Assembly: GCA_964291475.2 (NCBI GenBank)
Contig: OZ220075.1
Span: 124,001 to 188,000 of the forward strand
Reading direction: 5' to 3'
Origin: DAOUKH01 sp964291475
Lineage (GTDB): Bacteria; Chloroflexota; Dehalococcoidia; SHYB01
Length of the DNA stretch: 64,000 nucleotides
This document shows positions 8,656 through 17,057 of this stretch, one piece after another. The stretch's first letter is position 1. Each line of letters opens with the position of its first letter. The notes beneath the pieces are model-generated. The model did no database searches. It saw only the letters and a list, made by a program, of their open reading frames with translations, and was not told the origin of the DNA. The position numbers were made by a program, and so were the translations under genes.

Positions 8656-10377
8656 ATGGGCGACGCGTACATCGTCCAGGCGATCACCCTCTGGAACAGC
8701 CGGGAGGCCGTTCCCACGGCGCGCCTGTTCCCGATCGCCAACGCCCTGCTCTACCTGCCGCGCGGGCAGAGCCGCGGACACGGCGGCCCGGCGTTCCTTT
8801 TCGCCCATCGATGGGCAGGCTACCACTCCGACCCGTTGCCCCGGGAGCTGGGTCCGGCCCTCGCCGCGGAAGGGTACGGCTTTCTCAGCTTCGCGCTGCG
8901 GCGTCGCGGCATCGAGGGACAAGCGGTGGCGACTCCGGAAGACGACAGCGCCGATCTCGCCCTCGCCCTGGACCACATGGTGGCGCTGGGCTTCACCGAC
9001 GTCTTTCTCGTGGGGGAAGAGGTTGGCGCGCTTAGCGTGGCGCGGTTCGCCGCCAGGCGCCCCGATCTCCGCGTCAAGGGAGTCGCGCTAGTGCGGCCGG
9101 CCCGCGACCTCAGCGACTGGCTTTCCGACGCCATCGGCGCGGCAGGCTACGGGGAACGCATCGAGGCGGCGACGCGGGCGCTTCGCTATGGCGCTGGTCT
9201 CCACGAGTACGTCGACCTCGAACCTACTGGACCCGACGGCGTCACGATGAAGATCTTCCAGCCTTCAAGCCTCTTCCTTGCTTGGTGGGGAAGGGCCGCG
9301 GATACCAGACTCACCCGCGCCGTCGAGACCACCATGGCCCCGCTTCTGTTGATCGGGGACGACGCGTCGTGGGCCGAGACGCTCGCTCGGAAGGCGGTGG
9401 TTTCTCGTACCGTCCATTCAGTCCAAGCGGAGACGGCGGAGGATACCGCCGGGGCACTCGCGGCGTGGGCACGCGGGCTTGTGCCGCCGCCCGCGGGACC
9501 GCCCCCGGAAACCGATCTCGTCACCGTCACGGCCAGGGACGGACGGGACCTCGTGGGCCTTCTCTGGACGCCGGAGGCGTCCCGCGCCACGGACAGCGCC
9601 GTGATCTACGTGCACGGTATCGGGTCGGTGCCCTTCCGCAACGTCGCGGGCATGCTGGCGCCGGTGTACGCGGAGCACGGCCTGGCGACGCTTAGCGTGG
9701 GGCTGCGGCGGAGCGGCGCCGAAGGCCGCATGACCGCCCCGCCGCGAATGGATGCCGAGGATATCGACACGTGGGTGGGCTTCCTCGCCGAGCGAGGCTA
9801 CCGGCGTATCGTCACCACTGGGCACAGTAACGGGAGCATCTCCGTCACGCTGCACCAAGCCCTCTTCCACAACCCGCTCGTGGTCGCCAACGTCCACATG
9901 GCGCCCACCGCCGAACACGCCGACTGGATGCGCCGCGGCCTCGGCGACGAGAAATACGCGGCGACGGTGAAGCGGGCGCGGGAATTGGTCGCGGCGGGCA
10001 AAGGCGATCAGGTCATCGCCGAGTGGTCGGAGCGGCCCCACCCCGATCCCTACAACGCGCTGATGCAGATCGTGATGCGGGCCGACTGTTGGCTGGAAAT
10101 GTGGGCGCCCGAGACCATCGCCGCACACTCCAAACGGATCGCAGAGGTTGACGTGCCGATCATGATGCTGTCCGGCTCCGAGGACAACTTCAACGACCGC
10201 GCCCGCATGCACGAGCTGGAGGCCGCGGCCGTTCGCTCGCCTGCCGTCGCCCAACGCTGGTACGAGCATTGCAATCACGCCTTCGACGGCTTCGAGCGCA
10301 GGGTCGCCGCCGATGTCGTGGAATGGCTAGCCGCCCAGGGCGCGATCGCAACAACACCGCCCGCCGAAAGGGGCTGA
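8656..10377 (+). CDS. Tandem alpha/beta-hydrolase protein with degenerate N-terminal module
   Basis: 573 aa; the ATG lies 2 bases after the amidase stop. The C-terminal half (about residues 305-570) is a normal alpha/beta hydrolase: DSAVIYVHGIGSVPF (oxyanion region), the nucleophile elbow TTGHSNGS with Ser391, and a late His in EHCNHAFDGF. The N-terminal half (about residues 20-290) repeats the fold outline (PAFLFAHRWAGYHSD, then FLVGEEVGALSVARFAAR), but its elbow reads GEEVG with Glu122 in place of Ser, so that module cannot act as a serine hydrolase. The pair may have arisen by duplication. The role is probably ester or acyl hydrolysis linked to the amidase; the substrate is unknown. Confidence 0.8.
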   Translation: MGDAYIVQAITLWNSREAVPTARLFPIANALLYLPRGQSRGHGGPAFLFAHRWAGYHSDPLPRELGPALAAEGYGFLSFALRRRGIEGQAVATPEDDSADLALALDHMVALGFTDVFLVGEEVGALSVARFAARRPDLRVKGVALVRPARDLSDWLSDAIGAAGYGERIEAATRALRYGAGLHEYVDLEPTGPDGVTMKIFQPSSLFLAWWGRAADTRLTRAVETTMAPLLLIGDDASWAETLARKAVVSRTVHSVQAETAEDTAGALAAWARGLVPPPAGPPPETDLVTVTARDGRDLVGLLWTPEASRATDSAVIYVHGIGSVPFRNVAGMLAPVYAEHGLATLSVGLRRSGAEGRMTAPPRMDAEDIDTWVGFLAERGYRRIVTTGHSNGSISVTLHQALFHNPLVVANVHMAPTAEHADWMRRGLGDEKYAATVKRARELVAAGKGDQVIAEWSERPHPDPYNALMQIVMRADCWLEMWAPETIAAHSKRIAEVDVPIMMLSGSEDNFNDRARMHELEAAAVRSPAVAQRWYEHCNHAFDGFERRVAADVVEWLAAQGAIATTPPAERG

Positions 10378-10382
10378 CGCGC

Positions 10383-10802
10383 TCAGGCGGGGGCGAACTT
10401 GACCAGCGTCCACTCGGGCGTGACGTCGTCGAACCTCACCTGCACCGGCATGTCGATCTCAATGGCCTCCAAGGGACACTCGACGATGCCGGTCACCATT
10501 CGGGGCCCCTCGTCAAGCTCGACGACGGCATAGGCATAGGGAACGTCATCCATAAAGGACGGATTGGCGGGCCGCCTGACGAGGGTGAAGCTATAGACGC
10601 GGCCCCTACCGCTCACTGGCCTCCACGCCCAGTCCGACGACAGGCAGTGCGGGCAGGTGTGCCGGGGGTAGAAGAAGAAGCGGTCGCAGGCGCCGCAGCG
10701 CGGGATGACCAGCTCGTGACGCTTGGCCGCCTCCCAGAAAGGCTTGGTCAGTTCGGGGTCCGCGGGTATCGGGACGGGCTTGGAATAGCCGTCGTCGCTC
10801 AT
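10383..10802 (-). CDS. DUF35-type OB-fold protein with rubredoxin-like zinc ribbon
   Basis: 139 aa. The N-terminal zinc ribbon has two Cys pairs (IPRCGACDRF and TCPHCLSSD), followed by an OB-fold segment (GRGRVYSFTLVRRP, YAYAVVELDEGPRMVTGIVEC). This is the partner protein found next to thiolase-like enzymes, either in acyl-CoA thiolase complexes or in steroid side-chain aldolases (Ltp2/ChsH2 type). Here it follows a thiolase-like gene on the same strand after 64 bp, consistent with such a complex. It probably holds or channels the acyl-CoA substrate. Confidence 0.85.
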   Translation of the reverse strand: MSDDGYSKPVPIPADPELTKPFWEAAKRHELVIPRCGACDRFFFYPRHTCPHCLSSDWAWRPVSGRGRVYSFTLVRRPANPSFMDDVPYAYAVVELDEGPRMVTGIVECPLEAIEIDMPVQVRFDDVTPEWTLVKFAPA

Positions 10803-10866
10803 GGGCGCCTTATTCCGCTGCTTCCGATCCGAGCAGGAGCGTGAACATCACGCTCGCGTCGCCCCC

Positions 10867-11972
10867 TCAGCCGTTTATCGTGCAGAGGTCGGCTTTCGGT
10901 ACCTGACGCTCCCCGCCCCGGCGCATGATCTGGCGTGCCCCTTCGACCACCTGCCGGAAGCCCCCACCCATGCCGGTGATTTGGCCACCGGATAGCTGGC
11001 CGCCGTCCGTATTGACGGGGAACTTCCCCTTGTACGTCGTGTCGGTCGATTCGTAGAAGGCCCCGCCCTCACCCTTCTCGCAGAACCCGGCATCTTCGAG
11101 GCTCACGGCCGCGAGGACCGTGTATCAGTCATAGAGTTCAGCGAACTGGACGTCCCCCGGACCGTAGCCGGCCATCTCGAACGCCTTCCGCGCCGACACC
11201 TCGACGGGCGTCGTAGTGATGTCGGGACTCTGCCAGATGAGGTCGTGCGTCGAGTGCGACCCCACCCCAAGGACGAAGGCCGGAGGATGAGGCAGGTCCT
11301 TGGCCCGTTCCGCCGACGTCACCACACAGGCGAAGCCCCCCGCGCAGGGCATGACGCATTCCAGGAGATGCAAGGGGTCGCAGACCATTGGAGAGTTCAA
11401 CACCTCAGCGGTGGTAATGGGCTTGCCGTGGAAGACCGCATTCTCGTTCGTGAGCGCGTTGAACCGCTGGTCCGCGGCGACCTTGGCGAACTGCTCGTCC
11501 GTCGAGCCGAACTTGTTCATGTGCCGCTGCTTGATCAGCGCGTAGATGCCGTTGGCCGCGACCACCGGCCCGTAGGGACTCTCGAACTCCGTCTTGATGC
11601 TCGCGCCCGATCCATGTCCGCCCTGTCCAAAGGCGGGGTCCCTGCTCCCCCGAAGGCGCAAAGCACGTAGTTGGCGAGGCCCGCGTTGACGGCCATGGCC
11701 GCCAGCCCGATCGACTGCGCCCCGCTGGCCCCCATGAGGTGACTGCCTTCCAGGAAGGTAGGCCGGAGCCCCAATCGCTCCGCAAGCGTAATCGGGCTGA
11801 AGTCCTCGGCGGCGGTAATGAGGCCGTCGATGTCGTCGCTGCGCAGGCCGGCGTCGTCGATGGCCAGCGTCGCGGCCTCGATGCAAAGAGAATAAGCCGA
11901 CCGCCCGGGATAGTTCCGCTTGGTTGGAAGCTCGCCGATACCGACGATTGCGGCCGCGCCCCGTAGGCTCAT
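10867..11972 (-). CDS. Thiolase-like (lipid-transfer/SCP2-type) enzyme, frameshifted and with in-frame UGA
   Basis: Three collinear pieces make one thiolase-like protein of about 368 aa. It starts at 11972 (SLRGAAAIVGIGELPTKRN) with GAGG upstream. Near 11610-11640, beside G and C runs, one base is missing and the frame moves to KTEFESPYGPVVAANGIYALI. At 11125-11127 an in-frame TGA follows AELYD, and the same frame continues YTVLAAVSLEDAGFC to the stop at 10867. In related proteins I recall, this site is often Cys (YDCFT). The TGA could be a nonsense mutation or selenocysteine; a 7-bp hairpin follows it. Neighbouring DUF35 supports a thiolase or aldolase role in acyl-CoA degradation. Without recoding the gene is a pseudogene. 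Confidence 0.75.
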
Positions 11973-12005
11973 CTTGCCTCGCTCCCCTGCCGTTACGCTG
12001 GGTCG

Positions 12006-12034
12006 AGTATAGCCCGCGTCCTGGGGCGGCACAA
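12006..12034 (-). promoter_or_regulatory. Possible promoter of the thiolase/DUF35 operon
   Basis: On the minus strand TATACT (12006-12011, five of six consensus) lies 17 bases downstream of TTGTGC (12029-12034, three of six). It sits 34 bases before the thiolase-like start. On the opposite strand TAGAAT at 12056-12061 could serve the acyl-CoA dehydrogenase. Confidence 0.4.
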
Positions 12035-12088
12035 CGCAAAGTCCATGCCGGGGTGTAGAATCACCACGACCCCTTCGCCGAAACGACC

Positions 12089-13261
12089 ATGGAGTTCCGC
12101 TTCTCCCCCGAGGACGAAACATTCCGAGAGGAACTCGCGGACTTCATCGACCGCGAGCTTCCGTGGGACTGGCGGGCCTTGGATGTCGACGCCGAGGAGC
12201 CCGACCACGCCCCGCTCATCCAGCAGTTCCGGAGGAAGTTGGCACACAGAGGCTGGCTCACGATGGCCTGGCCCCGTGAGTACGGAGGTAGCGCAGCGCC
12301 ACACCTGCGCCAGCTCGTTTTCAACGAGGAGACCGCCTACCGCCGCGTGCCCGCCACGGGAATGGGCGTGAACATTCTGGCCCCGGTTCTGATGATCCAT
12401 GGGACCTCCGAACAGAAGCGTTTCTTCTTGAACAAGATTGCCCAAGCGGACATCGACTGGGCTCAAGGCTACTCCGAGGCGGACGCCGGCTCCGACCTTG
12501 CCTCCCTCCAGACCACCGCCGTCGAGGACGGAGATGACTTCGTGGTCAGCGGGGCCAAGCTCTGGAATGGGGCGCACAACGGCGCCGGCTGGATGTTCAT
12601 GTTGGTCCGGACCGACCCCGACGCGCCGAAGCACCGCGGCATCAGCTTCCTCCTCGCGGAAATGGACAGCCCCGGCATCTCCGTCAGCACCTTTCCCATG
12701 ATGTACGACGGCTCCCGGAGTTTGGTCACGTTCGACGACGTACGCGTGCCGAAGCACAATCTTGTCGGAGAGAAGAACCAGGGTTGGTACGTGGGAGCCG
12801 CCTCACTTGACTTTGAACGGTCCGGTGTCGGCGTTCCCGCCAGGGCGAAGCGTTTCTTGGAAGAGATGACCGCCCGCTACCGCGCAACGGGGAGCCCGAA
12901 CAGCGGGCCCTGGGACGACACGATTATTCGGCATCGCATCGCGGACATGGCGGTCGAAATCCAGGCCTGCCGGCTTATGTGCTACAACGTGGCGTGGAAG
13001 CAGAGCCAGGGCTTGGTCCCCAACCAGGAGGCCTCGGTTGTCAAGCTGCTGGGCACCGAGATGGAGCAGCGCCTCTTCCTGCTGGGCATGCGGCTGCTCG
13101 GCTTATGGGGCCAGATAGGAAGCAGCGAGTCACGGGCCCCACTTGAGGGCAGGATCGAGAACGGATACCGGCGGTCCTTGTATTTGACGGTCTATGGCGG
13201 CACGTCCGAAATCCAGCGGAATATCATAGCGACGCGGGGCCTGGGTCTTCCCAGAAACTGA
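12089..13261 (+). CDS. Acyl-CoA dehydrogenase
   Basis: 390 aa, full length for the family. The N-terminal helical domain begins MEFRFSPEDETFREELADFI. The FAD/substrate region has WAQGYSEADAGSDLASLQTTAVEDGD and the C-terminal domain ends YGGTSEIQRNIIATRGLGLPRN, the signature that contacts FAD. It catalyses alpha-beta dehydrogenation of an acyl-CoA with electron transfer to ETF. Its chain-length preference is not predictable. It is divergent from the thiolase/DUF35 genes and first of a run with a DUF169 protein and an enoyl-CoA hydratase, a plausible short acyl-CoA degradation pathway. No Shine-Dalgarno sequence is apparent. Confidence 0.92.
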   Translation: MEFRFSPEDETFREELADFIDRELPWDWRALDVDAEEPDHAPLIQQFRRKLAHRGWLTMAWPREYGGSAAPHLRQLVFNEETAYRRVPATGMGVNILAPVLMIHGTSEQKRFFLNKIAQADIDWAQGYSEADAGSDLASLQTTAVEDGDDFVVSGAKLWNGAHNGAGWMFMLVRTDPDAPKHRGISFLLAEMDSPGISVSTFPMMYDGSRSLVTFDDVRVPKHNLVGEKNQGWYVGAASLDFERSGVGVPARAKRFLEEMTARYRATGSPNSGPWDDTIIRHRIADMAVEIQACRLMCYNVAWKQSQGLVPNQEASVVKLLGTEMEQRLFLLGMRLLGLWGQIGSSESRAPLEGRIENGYRRSLYLTVYGGTSEIQRNIIATRGLGLPRN

Positions 13262-13292
13262 TCCTCGCGCCGGTGCACGAGGGAGGCACATC

Positions 13293-14003
13293 ATGCAGCA
13301 CGGCGAAGCGGCGGGATTCATCGAACGGACACTTTCCCTGGAGAAGCCCATAATCGGCCTGGCCTTCGTCGAAGCGCAGCCGGAAGGCATCTCCCGAATC
13401 GGCAAGGCCATCCCGTCCACCTGCGCGTTTTGGCGCGAGGCCGAGACCGGCGTCTTCTACGCCGACGCGTCCGATCACCTCAACTGCGCCTTAGGGGCGA
13501 TGGTCATGGGCTTTCCCCTACCCGACGAGACGATGGGGCGGCTGATGGAGGACGTCGGGATGATGTGCGGAACATCCTACGTGCGTGAAGAGGAAGTGGA
13601 GAAGGTCCCCAAGAACGACCGGGCATCCGCCGGTATCGTCTACGGTCCCCTGAGCCGGTTCCCCGTGGACCCCGACCTCGCACTGGTCTGGGCCACGCCG
13701 CGGCAGGCGATGGTCGTCGCCGAAAGCTCCGGCCTGATCAATTGGGCCGCCGAGCCTGCCGGCGTCTACGGCCGACCGGGATGCGCCGCGATTCCAGTAG
13801 CTCTAACAGAGGGTAGGGCAGCGCAGTCCTTCGGTTGCGTCGGCATGCGGATCAACGCAGCCGTTGAGGATGACCTGATGCTGATGGCCATCCCAGGCGG
13901 CAAGCTCGACTCGCTGGTCACCGAGCTCGGCCGGATGAGCCAGGTCCACGGTCAGTTGGATACGCACTACCGCGAGCGGGCCGCGGGCCTTCAGCCTCAA
14001 TAG
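13293..14003 (+). CDS. DUF169 family protein
   Basis: 236 aa, preceded by a GAGGGAGG ribosome site. The pattern fits the DUF169 family: EKPIIGLAFVEAQPEGI near the start, STCAFWREAETGVFYADASDHLNCALGAMVMG in the middle, then PLSRFPVDPDLALVWATPRQAM and a C-terminal region with GRPGCAAIPVAL. The conserved Cys residues (CAFW, NCALG, GCAA) could bind a metal or cofactor. The function is not known, although members often lie beside anaerobic or CoA-linked catabolic genes. Here it sits between acyl-CoA dehydrogenase and enoyl-CoA hydratase, 31 and 19 bp away, so it is probably in their operon. Confidence 0.72.
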   Translation: MQHGEAAGFIERTLSLEKPIIGLAFVEAQPEGISRIGKAIPSTCAFWREAETGVFYADASDHLNCALGAMVMGFPLPDETMGRLMEDVGMMCGTSYVREEEVEKVPKNDRASAGIVYGPLSRFPVDPDLALVWATPRQAMVVAESSGLINWAAEPAGVYGRPGCAAIPVALTEGRAAQSFGCVGMRINAAVEDDLMLMAIPGGKLDSLVTELGRMSQVHGQLDTHYRERAAGLQPQ

Positions 14004-14022
14004 CCCGCAAGGGAGCGTCCCG

Positions 14023-14817
14023 ATGCCCTACTGGACGTACGAGAAGCACGACGACGAACACTACGCGGTTTTCACCATGAACCGGCCCGACCGCCTTAAC
14101 GCCTTCGGCCGGCAGATGATCGCAGAGCGCCGGGAGGCCATGGCCGACTTCAACGCCGACCCCAACATGTGGGTGGCCATCGTGACCGGCACGGGCCGCG
14201 CCTTTTCCGCGGGGGCCGACTTGAAAGAGATGGCCCAGCGCAACGAAGACGGCGATGGGGACTCGCCCGCTGAACGCGCCGACGCAGCAGACCAGCCCAG
14301 AGGGCCGGGCATCTTGTCACGAAGCCCCAAGCCCATCATCGCGGCGGTGAACGGGCTCGCGCTCGGCGGCGGCATGGAGGAGGCGATGGACTGCGACATC
14401 CGCATCGCCTCGACGGAGGCGACCTTCGGTCTGCCGGAAGTGAAGCGCGGCATTCTCGCCATCTATGGCAACCATCACTTCGCCCGAGTGACGCATTTCG
14501 GCGAGGCCATGTACTACGCCCTAACCGGCGAGACCATGTCGGCGGAGGAAGCGCTCCGCATCGGCTTCATCCATGAGATCGTTCCTCCGGAGCGGCTGAT
14601 GCCACGGGCCATCGAGATTGCCCAGGCCATCGCCGCCAACGCGCCGCTCGCGGTGCAGGCCACTCGGAAGATGATGCACTTCTGGCGCCGCCTGGCGATG
14701 GAAGAGTCGCAGAAGTTCGGCGATGTCATCTACGCCCAGATCAACCAATCGGAGGACGCCAAGGAAGGGCCGCTAGCCTTCACGGAAAAACGCCCGCCCC
14801 AGTGGAAGGGGCGGTAA
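14023..14817 (+). CDS. Enoyl-CoA hydratase/isomerase family protein
   Basis: 264 aa, normal crotonase length, with a GGGAG ribosome site. The CoA-binding crotonase core is visible: MNRPDRLNAFGRQM, SAGADLKEMAQRNED (oxyanion loop), AVNGLALGGGMEEAMDCDIRIAS and GLPEVKRGILAIYG. The Glu pair in GGMEEAMDCD and the acid in PEVKRG lie near the usual catalytic positions. It probably hydrates the enoyl-CoA made by the dehydrogenase two genes upstream. It converges on the next, minus-strand operon; the 118-bp gap shows nothing recognisable. Confidence 0.9.
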   Translation: MPYWTYEKHDDEHYAVFTMNRPDRLNAFGRQMIAERREAMADFNADPNMWVAIVTGTGRAFSAGADLKEMAQRNEDGDGDSPAERADAADQPRGPGILSRSPKPIIAAVNGLALGGGMEEAMDCDIRIASTEATFGLPEVKRGILAIYGNHHFARVTHFGEAMYYALTGETMSAEEALRIGFIHEIVPPERLMPRAIEIAQAIAANAPLAVQATRKMMHFWRRLAMEESQKFGDVIYAQINQSEDAKEGPLAFTEKRPPQWKGR

Positions 14818-14935
14818 CGCCGGCATCCTTCCCCACCTCGTCCGGCTCTGCTCCAAGCCTTTGGCGCCGCCCGGTCCGGCCCCACTACCCCACTGCCCAT
14901 CATGCGGGCACGGCCCGCGCAACCGCGGTGCGGAG

Positions 14936-15829
14936 CTACGGCCCTGACACGCGAACGTCCGCTCCTCTGAGTCTGGGGTCGAGCAGGTCCCGCGCCGCGT
15001 CGCCCATGGCGGCGAAGCCGAAAACGGCGAAGGTGATGAACAGGGCGGACGATATGGTGAGCCAGGGCGCCGTGTTGGCGTGCTGGCGGACCCCTTCGGA
15101 GAGCATCCGGCCCCACGAGGGCTCAGGTGGCGGCGAGGCAACCCCCAGGAAACTCAGGGCCGCGACGACGACGATCGCCCATCCGATCTGGTTCGTGACA
15201 AGCACCATCAGGGAAGCCAGGGTGTTCGGCGCAATGTGCCGGAACATGATCCTTGTGTCCGAGGCCCCCAGCGATCGGGCTGCTTCCACGTAGACCTCTT
15301 CCTTGGCGCTTAGCGTCACCGAACGCACCACCCGGCTCGCTATCGGCACGATGACGACCGCGAGGGCGATGACGACGTTGATGTCGCTAGGCCCCAGGAG
15401 GGACACGATGGACAGTGCCAAGATCAGCGTTGGCAACGAGAGGAGCCCGTCGACGATCCGCTGTATTCCCAGGTCGACCCACCCTCCGCGAAAGCCGCTC
15501 ACCAGCCCCAAGACCGCCCCGATGAGGCTGCCCACCACCACGGAGACCACCGCCACGAAAAGCACGGGCCGGGCGCCGACGATGAGCCGGCTGAGTTGAT
15601 CGCGGCCAAAGTTGTCCGTGCCGAGCAAAAACGTCCCGCCGGGCTCCTCGAACAGATTGTCGTAGTGCGGCTCTAGGGGATCGAAGGGAGCGATCAGGGG
15701 CCCAAAGACCGCAAGCACCGCAGCGACGAACACCACGACCGCGCCGACCGCCCCCAGCGGCTTCGCGCGGGCCGTGCGGAGCATGCTGAGCGTCGCGCGG
15801 CCCAAGCCTCTCATCCTGCGGCTAGACAC
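14936..15829 (-). CDS. ABC transporter permease, DppC/OppC-like (second importer)
   Basis: 297 aa. DppC features are a first span around residues 20-45, the HYDNLFEEPGGTFLLGTDNFGRDQLSRL motif, the EAA loop YVEAARSLGASDTRIMFRHIAPN and a terminal GDAARDLLDPRLRG. It is last in an operon led by the binding protein at 22060 and lies 12 bp after the DppB gene. It is only moderately similar to the DppC of the first operon, so the two importers are old paralogues rather than a recent copy. The ATPases are not in the window. Confidence 0.92.
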   Translation of the reverse strand: MSSRRMRGLGRATLSMLRTARAKPLGAVGAVVVFVAAVLAVFGPLIAPFDPLEPHYDNLFEEPGGTFLLGTDNFGRDQLSRLIVGARPVLFVAVVSVVVGSLIGAVLGLVSGFRGGWVDLGIQRIVDGLLSLPTLILALSIVSLLGPSDINVVIALAVVIVPIASRVVRSVTLSAKEEVYVEAARSLGASDTRIMFRHIAPNTLASLMVLVTNQIGWAIVVVAALSFLGVASPPPEPSWGRMLSEGVRQHANTAPWLTISSALFITFAVFGFAAMGDAARDLLDPRLRGADVRVSGP

Positions 15830-15841
15830 CAGATTGCTCCG

Positions 15842-16801
15842 TCATGTCTCGTACCGAATCCTCGGGTCCAACCAGCTATACAGGGCATCGATCACAACGT
15901 TCAGGGTCAAGATCATCACGGCAAACAGCGTGACGATCGTTTGGACCGTAATCCACTCCCGGCCAAAGATGGCGTCGACCATGCGCGAACCGATGCCTGG
16001 GAGTACGAATATCTCCTCCACGATCACTGCTCCGGCCAACAGCGTTCCGGCCTGCACGCCGGCCACCGTGAGAATCGGGAGCAAGGCATTACGGAGCGAG
16101 TGCCGTCCGATGACCACGTGCGAAGGCAGCCCCTTTGCCCGCGCGGTGCGCACGTAGTCCTGACGCAGTACTTCCAACATGGCAGAGCGCGTCATCCTCG
16201 CCAGAGCGGCCGAATTGCTATGCCCCAGCACCAACGCGGGGAAGATCAGTTGCGTCAGATTCTCCAGCGGATCTTTGGTAAGCGGCACGAATTCCAATGG
16301 GGGAATCCACTGGAAGTACTTCACCAACACGAGGAAGACGAGCGCTCCGACCAGAAAATTCGGCATCGCCAGGCCGGAGATGGCGAACGTCCTGCCGAGG
16401 TAGTCCCACACGGAGTCTTGCTTGATCGCTCCAATCACGCCTACGGGGATCGCTATCGCGAAGCTGATCAGCAGCGAGAGCGCGGCCAATTCAGCCGTGA
16501 CGGGGAGTTTCCTGGCGATGTCGTTGAACACCGGCTCGCCGGTGACCAGAGACGTCCCTCCGTTGAGGCGCACCATGTCCCAAAGCCAGTTCAGGTATTG
16601 AGCGAAGAGCGGCCGGTCCAGCCCGAGTTGCGCGCGGAGCGCGTCGTATTGCTCCCGGTCCAACGTCAGCCTGCCGCCGTCGGTCAGGAAGTTCAGGGCG
16701 ACGTCCCCCGGCAGGAGCCTGAACATGTAGAAGATCACCAACGAGACCACGAGGACCGTGGGGATCATCAGAAGCAGGCGCCGGGTCAGATAGGTCTGCA
16801 T
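15842..16801 (-). CDS. ABC transporter permease, DppB/OppB-like (second importer)
   Basis: 319 aa. The opening TYLTRRLLLMIPTVLVVSLV and FRLLPGDVALNFL are the usual DppB N-terminus. The EAA loop reads DYVRTARAKGLPSHVVIGRHSLRNALLPILTVAG and the end is DALYSWLDPRIRYET. It forms the channel with the DppC-like protein 12 bp downstream. About 256 bp separate it from the sulfatase-fold gene upstream on the same strand; that gap holds no recognisable gene. Confidence 0.92.
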   Translation of the reverse strand: MQTYLTRRLLLMIPTVLVVSLVIFYMFRLLPGDVALNFLTDGGRLTLDREQYDALRAQLGLDRPLFAQYLNWLWDMVRLNGGTSLVTGEPVFNDIARKLPVTAELAALSLLISFAIAIPVGVIGAIKQDSVWDYLGRTFAISGLAMPNFLVGALVFLVLVKYFQWIPPLEFVPLTKDPLENLTQLIFPALVLGHSNSAALARMTRSAMLEVLRQDYVRTARAKGLPSHVVIGRHSLRNALLPILTVAGVQAGTLLAGAVIVEEIFVLPGIGSRMVDAIFGREWITVQTIVTLFAVMILTLNVVIDALYSWLDPRIRYET

Positions 16802-17057
16802 GGGGCTGGCCCTGGATTCTCCCTATCGGGTCCTCGGTCGGCCTTGTGGGGCGGCAGTCCGGCCCTGGGGAGAGATCCAAGCCCCGCAGCCCGCTGAGCT
16901 AGGCGGGGCGCAACGGCCATTGCGGCCGCTCACATGCGCGCCCCTCATGCTTCTCCCGGCGGACATCGGCGCCCATTCCCGGCACCCATGGAGTGGTCTA
17001 GGGGCCGGTGGAGCGGAGAACTCAGCCGTGGAGTTCGTGCGGATTTGGGCCCCTCCG

